64,000 nt of DNA from DMER64 sp964554535 (GTDB taxonomy: Bacteria > Bacteroidota > Bacteroidia > Bacteroidales > UBA932). The position numbers and the translations under genes are program-made. Where the stretch lies: NCBI GenBank assembly GCA_964554535.1, contig CAZKPB010000005.1:46558-110557 (forward strand), read 5' to 3'. The notes below the pieces were generated by a model. It saw nothing but the letters and a program-made list of their open reading frames with translations. It did not search any database and was not told the DNA's origin. Positions 62,043-64,000 of the stretch are shown here, piece after piece; position 1 is the stretch's first letter, and each line of letters starts with the position of its first letter.

Positions 62043-63059
62043 CTATTTGCCGACTAACGGGTCTACACGAGTATAATCGTGATAGACCTGTTCCGATGCC
62101 GCCCGGCACCCTCCCTTGCAAAGGGCCAGATGAACGCACTTCCCGCAAGACGGGGGCAACGCCGCATAATACGCCGTATTTTCAGGGTCTGTGAGAATCT
62201 CTTGCAGACCCTTTTCTAATAGATTTCCCATCACCCGGGGCGAGTGATTGCAAAAACGCACCTCTCCCTTATAGTTGATTGTAATGGGCCTCGAGGTCAC
62301 ATCCGTATTGCAGAAAGAAAACGCAATATTGGGGTAATCCTTGGGCGAGAGCACACAGACCGGAGTACATACCCCACTTGAAAAATGCATTCCCGTATTG
62401 GACGCAAACGCATTCACAAGAGAAAAAGCATTTTTCAATTGACTGTGGCTCAATGCCAACGATTCTTTATACCGCAACCCGTTACCCCCCAAATTAAATC
62501 GGTTAAGCAACACCGACTGTACCCCCAACCGCTTGTAGAAATTCAACGTTTCTTCCAGTCCCTGAATATTTTCGGCCGTAAGAATAAGCACGGCCGAGGC
62601 CCGGGGCCCCTTCCCGAGGCTGACTTTGCGAAACGCCGCCACCGCCTTTTCCCAGGAGCCCGGCTTTTGGGTGAGCGCATCGTGCACCGCGGGATCCGCG
62701 CTGAGCAAAGGAATCTGTACCCTACTTACGTCCAACTGCTTGAACAACGTTACGTCACTGTCTGTCAACAAGGTGCCGTTTGTAAGCACACTCACTTGGG
62801 TCTTGTGCCGTCTGGCCGTCAGAATCAAATCAAAAATCCGGGACATCATCATCGGTTCACCGCCGGAGAACGAGATACTCCCCACATTGGCCTGTTTAAA
62901 GACATTGTACAGCACACGCTCCGCCTGTTTAAATGAAGGAACCCCGCGCATTTCCGGTTCATTCCCTCCCTTCCAGTAATTATAGCAGAACCTGCAATTC
63001 TGATTGCAGGCATCTGTAATTTCAAAGATCAGGATGCCCAGATCAATTTTCTTCCCCAT
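62043..63059 (-). CDS. Radical SAM/SPASM protein of an rSAM/lipoprotein-type pair
   Basis: A 338-residue enzyme from the ATG at 63059 (MGKKIDLGILIFEITDACNQ); a start six codons earlier would overlap the upstream gene. The radical SAM cluster is DACNQNCRFCYNYW (CxxxCxxC), with SISFSGGEPMMM and VSVLTNGTLLT. The C-terminal SPASM region holds the extra cluster ligands, including FCNTD, VRFCNHSP, CGKCVHLALCKGGC. SPASM enzymes mature peptides or proteins. Its neighbour, 1 base upstream, is a small membrane-anchored Cys-containing protein, the expected target. The pair resembles the Bacteroidetes rSAM/lipoprotein system defined by TIGRFAM models, but I cannot run those models. Confidence 0.85.
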   Translation of the reverse strand: MGKKIDLGILIFEITDACNQNCRFCYNYWKGGNEPEMRGVPSFKQAERVLYNVFKQANVGSISFSGGEPMMMSRIFDLILTARRHKTQVSVLTNGTLLTDSDVTLFKQLDVSRVQIPLLSADPAVHDALTQKPGSWEKAVAAFRKVSLGKGPRASAVLILTAENIQGLEETLNFYKRLGVQSVLLNRFNLGGNGLRYKESLALSHSQLKNAFSLVNAFASNTGMHFSSGVCTPVCVLSPKDYPNIAFSFCNTDVTSRPITINYKGEVRFCNHSPRVMGNLLEKGLQEILTDPENTAYYAALPPSCGKCVHLALCKGGCRAASEQVYHDYTRVDPLVGK

Positions 63060-63060
63060 C

Positions 63061-63618
63061 TTACTTTCCGGCCGCAATTAAGTAATCCTGACTGTAAAGC
63101 AGCGAATCCAGCTTTACCTCGGCCGTCTTTTCCGCATAAAAACTCATCCGGGCTTTTCCGGTGTAGGTAAAATGGCCCAATTTGACAAAATATCCGGGTG
63201 TCCGCACATTTTCTGCATCACTATCGACAATCGGCCGCAAACTGCCCTGCTCAATGAGTTTCCCCGGTTTATCCGAGTCCTCGGTCATTTGGTGCAATGT
63301 ATAGGAATAATGCGCAAAAGTAGGGTCAACAATGGTAAACGCCAGTGAATCCCCGGCATATATCTGTTCAGGCTGTTGATTCGGATAAAGGGTATTGGGC
63401 GTCAGAGGCGGCATATAACAAGTCACGGGCACGTCATAGCAGGCACCGCTGCAGGCCGCCGTACCCAACAGCGCCGTGGTGGCAATCAGGATCCCTCCCA
63501 GCCTGTACTTGGCTTTCAAAGCCCGCACATTTTTTCCTTTAGAGAACCATACTATGAGAGAGACCGCCAGAAAGGCGCCTCCCACCAAAGAATAAACCAG
63601 TAACGATTTAATTTTCAT
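63061..63618 (-). CDS. Membrane-anchored Cys-motif protein, putative radical SAM target
   Basis: A 185-residue protein from the ATG at 63618 (MKIKSLLVYSLVGGAFLAVSL); the longer open frame upstream runs through repetitive hairpin DNA and is not coding-like. It has an N-terminal membrane helix, a basic loop (KGKNVRALKAKYRLGG), then a second hydrophobic segment ending in LLGTAACSGACYDVPVTCYMPP, which has a lipoprotein-like Cys and a small Cys cluster. The remainder is a beta-rich domain. In related Bacteroidetes pairs the Cys-rich segment after the anchor is thought to be changed by the partner enzyme. First gene of the pair, in front of the radical SAM gene. Confidence 0.75.
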   Translation of the reverse strand: MKIKSLLVYSLVGGAFLAVSLIVWFSKGKNVRALKAKYRLGGILIATTALLGTAACSGACYDVPVTCYMPPLTPNTLYPNQQPEQIYAGDSLAFTIVDPTFAHYSYTLHQMTEDSDKPGKLIEQGSLRPIVDSDAENVRTPGYFVKLGHFTYTGKARMSFYAEKTAEVKLDSLLYSQDYLIAAGK

Positions 63619-63725
63619 AACATTCAAATGTATGCATATTTCTCTAGCTAAATGCGCGTTCCTGGGTAATACTGCACCATCGCCGCCGTTATTTTCTGTA
63701 TCATTGCAATCAGGGCGTGCCTCCC

Positions 63726-63923
63726 TTTCCCCCACGGGGAAAATGTCACGAAGTGACAATAGGGGGTAGAAACAGCTGGCGGTCCGGCCGCTGCCCAAGC
63801 GCCAAAGGCGCTTGTAACAAAACCTACCTCTTTCCCGCGGCCCAAAGGGCCGCTAAGCCCCGCCCTACGGTTAGGGCGGGGTTTGGGGTGGGTGTTCGTT
63901 AGGGAAGGCGGCTTTCAGCCGCC
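63726..63923. repeat. Array of perfect short hairpins with 3-base loops; includes dispersed element copy 2
   Basis: No gene. In order: TTTCCCC-CAC-GGGGAAA (63726-63742), TGTCAC-GAA-GTGACA (63744-63758), CAAGCGCC-AAA-GGCGCTTG (63796-63814), GCGGCCC-AAA-GGGCCGC (63837-63853), CCCCGCCCTA-CGGT-TAGGGCGGGG (63858-63881) and GGCGGCT-TTC-AGCCGCC (63907-63923). The fifth, with its flanks, is the same as the constant block at 29979-30022. Confidence 0.85.
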
Positions 63924-63926
63924 GCC

Positions 63927-63974
63927 TTAAACAAAAAAGCCCCGCTGACGAATGTCAACGAGGCTTTTGTTTAA
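63927..63974 (-). terminator. rRNA operon terminator, long inverted repeat
   Basis: TTAAACAAAAAAGCC ... GCTGAC, loop GAAT, GTCAACG ... GGCTTTTGTTTAA. The pairing extends outward into GCCGCCGCC (63918-63926) and GGCGGCGGC (63975-63983), the latter being the 3' end of the 5S gene, so mature 5S sequence is mirrored beyond the terminator. Confidence 0.8.
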
Positions 63975-64000
63975 GGCGGCGGCTACCTACTCTCCCACTT
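63975..64000 (-). rRNA. rrf: 5S ribosomal RNA, 3' end only
   Basis: On the minus strand the window edge reads AAGTGGGAGAGTAGGTAGCC followed by GCCGCC. GTGGGAGAGTAGGT is the conserved 3' part of bacterial 5S rRNA, and a strong terminator follows at once. The gene and its rRNA operon continue beyond the window. The exact 3' end is uncertain by a few bases. Confidence 0.8.

Noticed and set aside
63619..63798. Longer start for the Cys-motif membrane protein
   Set aside because: The extra 60 codons run through hairpin repeat DNA and push the membrane helix away from the N-terminus.

Overview
This window is a piece of a Bacteroidota (Bacteroidales-type) chromosome of roughly balanced GC content. 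The evidence is two SusC/SusD pairs, many lipoproteins with short LxxC-type signals, CE1, GH3, GH13 and GH43 enzymes, a DUF4296 lipoprotein, and promoters of the Bacteroidetes form TTTG-N19/20-TAnnTTTG with few clear Shine-Dalgarno sites. It looks like a plant-polysaccharide-degrading gut or rumen-type member. The family cannot be fixed from the sequence alone.

Layout. (1) 1-3041, plus: the end of a PnuC-type vitamin transporter, mgsA, purD and a membrane protein. (2) 3207-7851, plus: two GH3 glycosidases behind a good promoter. (3) 7919-20592, minus: a polysaccharide utilization locus (PUL) of susC, susD and an alternating set of three CE1 esterases and three DUF1593 (nucleoside-hydrolase-fold, Sde182-like) lipoproteins. 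It has no regulator of its own. (4) 20646-26408, minus, directly upstream and in the same direction: a GRP/ureide-permease-type transporter, a frameshifted fucose-isomerase-like gene, an FGGY kinase and a split transketolase. This set matches the gene content of the D-apiose, D-apulose, apulose-4-phosphate transketolase pathway known from Bacteroides/Phocaeicola. A divergent DeoR regulator (26621-27379) controls the other side of a shared intergenic region. (5) 27417-30165, minus: TrmH-type methylase, nucleotide-sugar dehydrogenase, a palindrome-rich gap and tRNA-Leu(CAG). (6) 30212-32889, minus: deoC, dtd, a radical SAM protein and a DUF4296 lipoprotein. (7) 32918-50772, minus, with malQ on plus (50828-53467): a starch/maltodextrin locus of four GH13 enzymes, an enlarged SusE/F-like protein with five tandem copies of one module, susD, susC, an MFS maltodextrin transporter and a LytS/LytTR two-component system. 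(8) 53442-59299: an asparaginase fused to two SGNH domains, a small barrel protein, a lipoprotein and a zinc-ribbon/SPFH pair resembling Bacillus YdjG/YdjI. (9) 59564-62042: a GPH symporter and a cytoplasmic GH43. (10) 62043-64000, minus: a radical SAM/SPASM plus small membrane-anchored partner, a run of perfect mini-hairpins, and the 3' end of a 5S rRNA gene.

How it fits together. Regions 2-4 can be read as one plant-glycan system: outer-membrane capture (SusC/D), de-esterification (CE1), glycosidases (GH3) and DUF1593 proteins of unknown function outside, then import and branched-pentose catabolism inside. A 13-base motif (TTCCYTTCGTTTT) lies in the same orientation just upstream of the promoters of both the GH3 operon and the transketolase/kinase operon, with spacing to the -33 element that differs by exactly ten bases. 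It is a candidate operator for the DeoR protein and links the two regions. The main hypothesis is that this is an apiose-glycan utilization system in which DUF1593 proteins, which keep most of the Asp motif that nucleoside hydrolases use to hold a furanose cis-diol, act on apiofuranosyl residues. That enzymatic role is inference. Region 7 is a starch system that differs from the classical Sus by lacking a GH97 enzyme and SusR nearby, and by carrying the LytS/LytTR pair instead.
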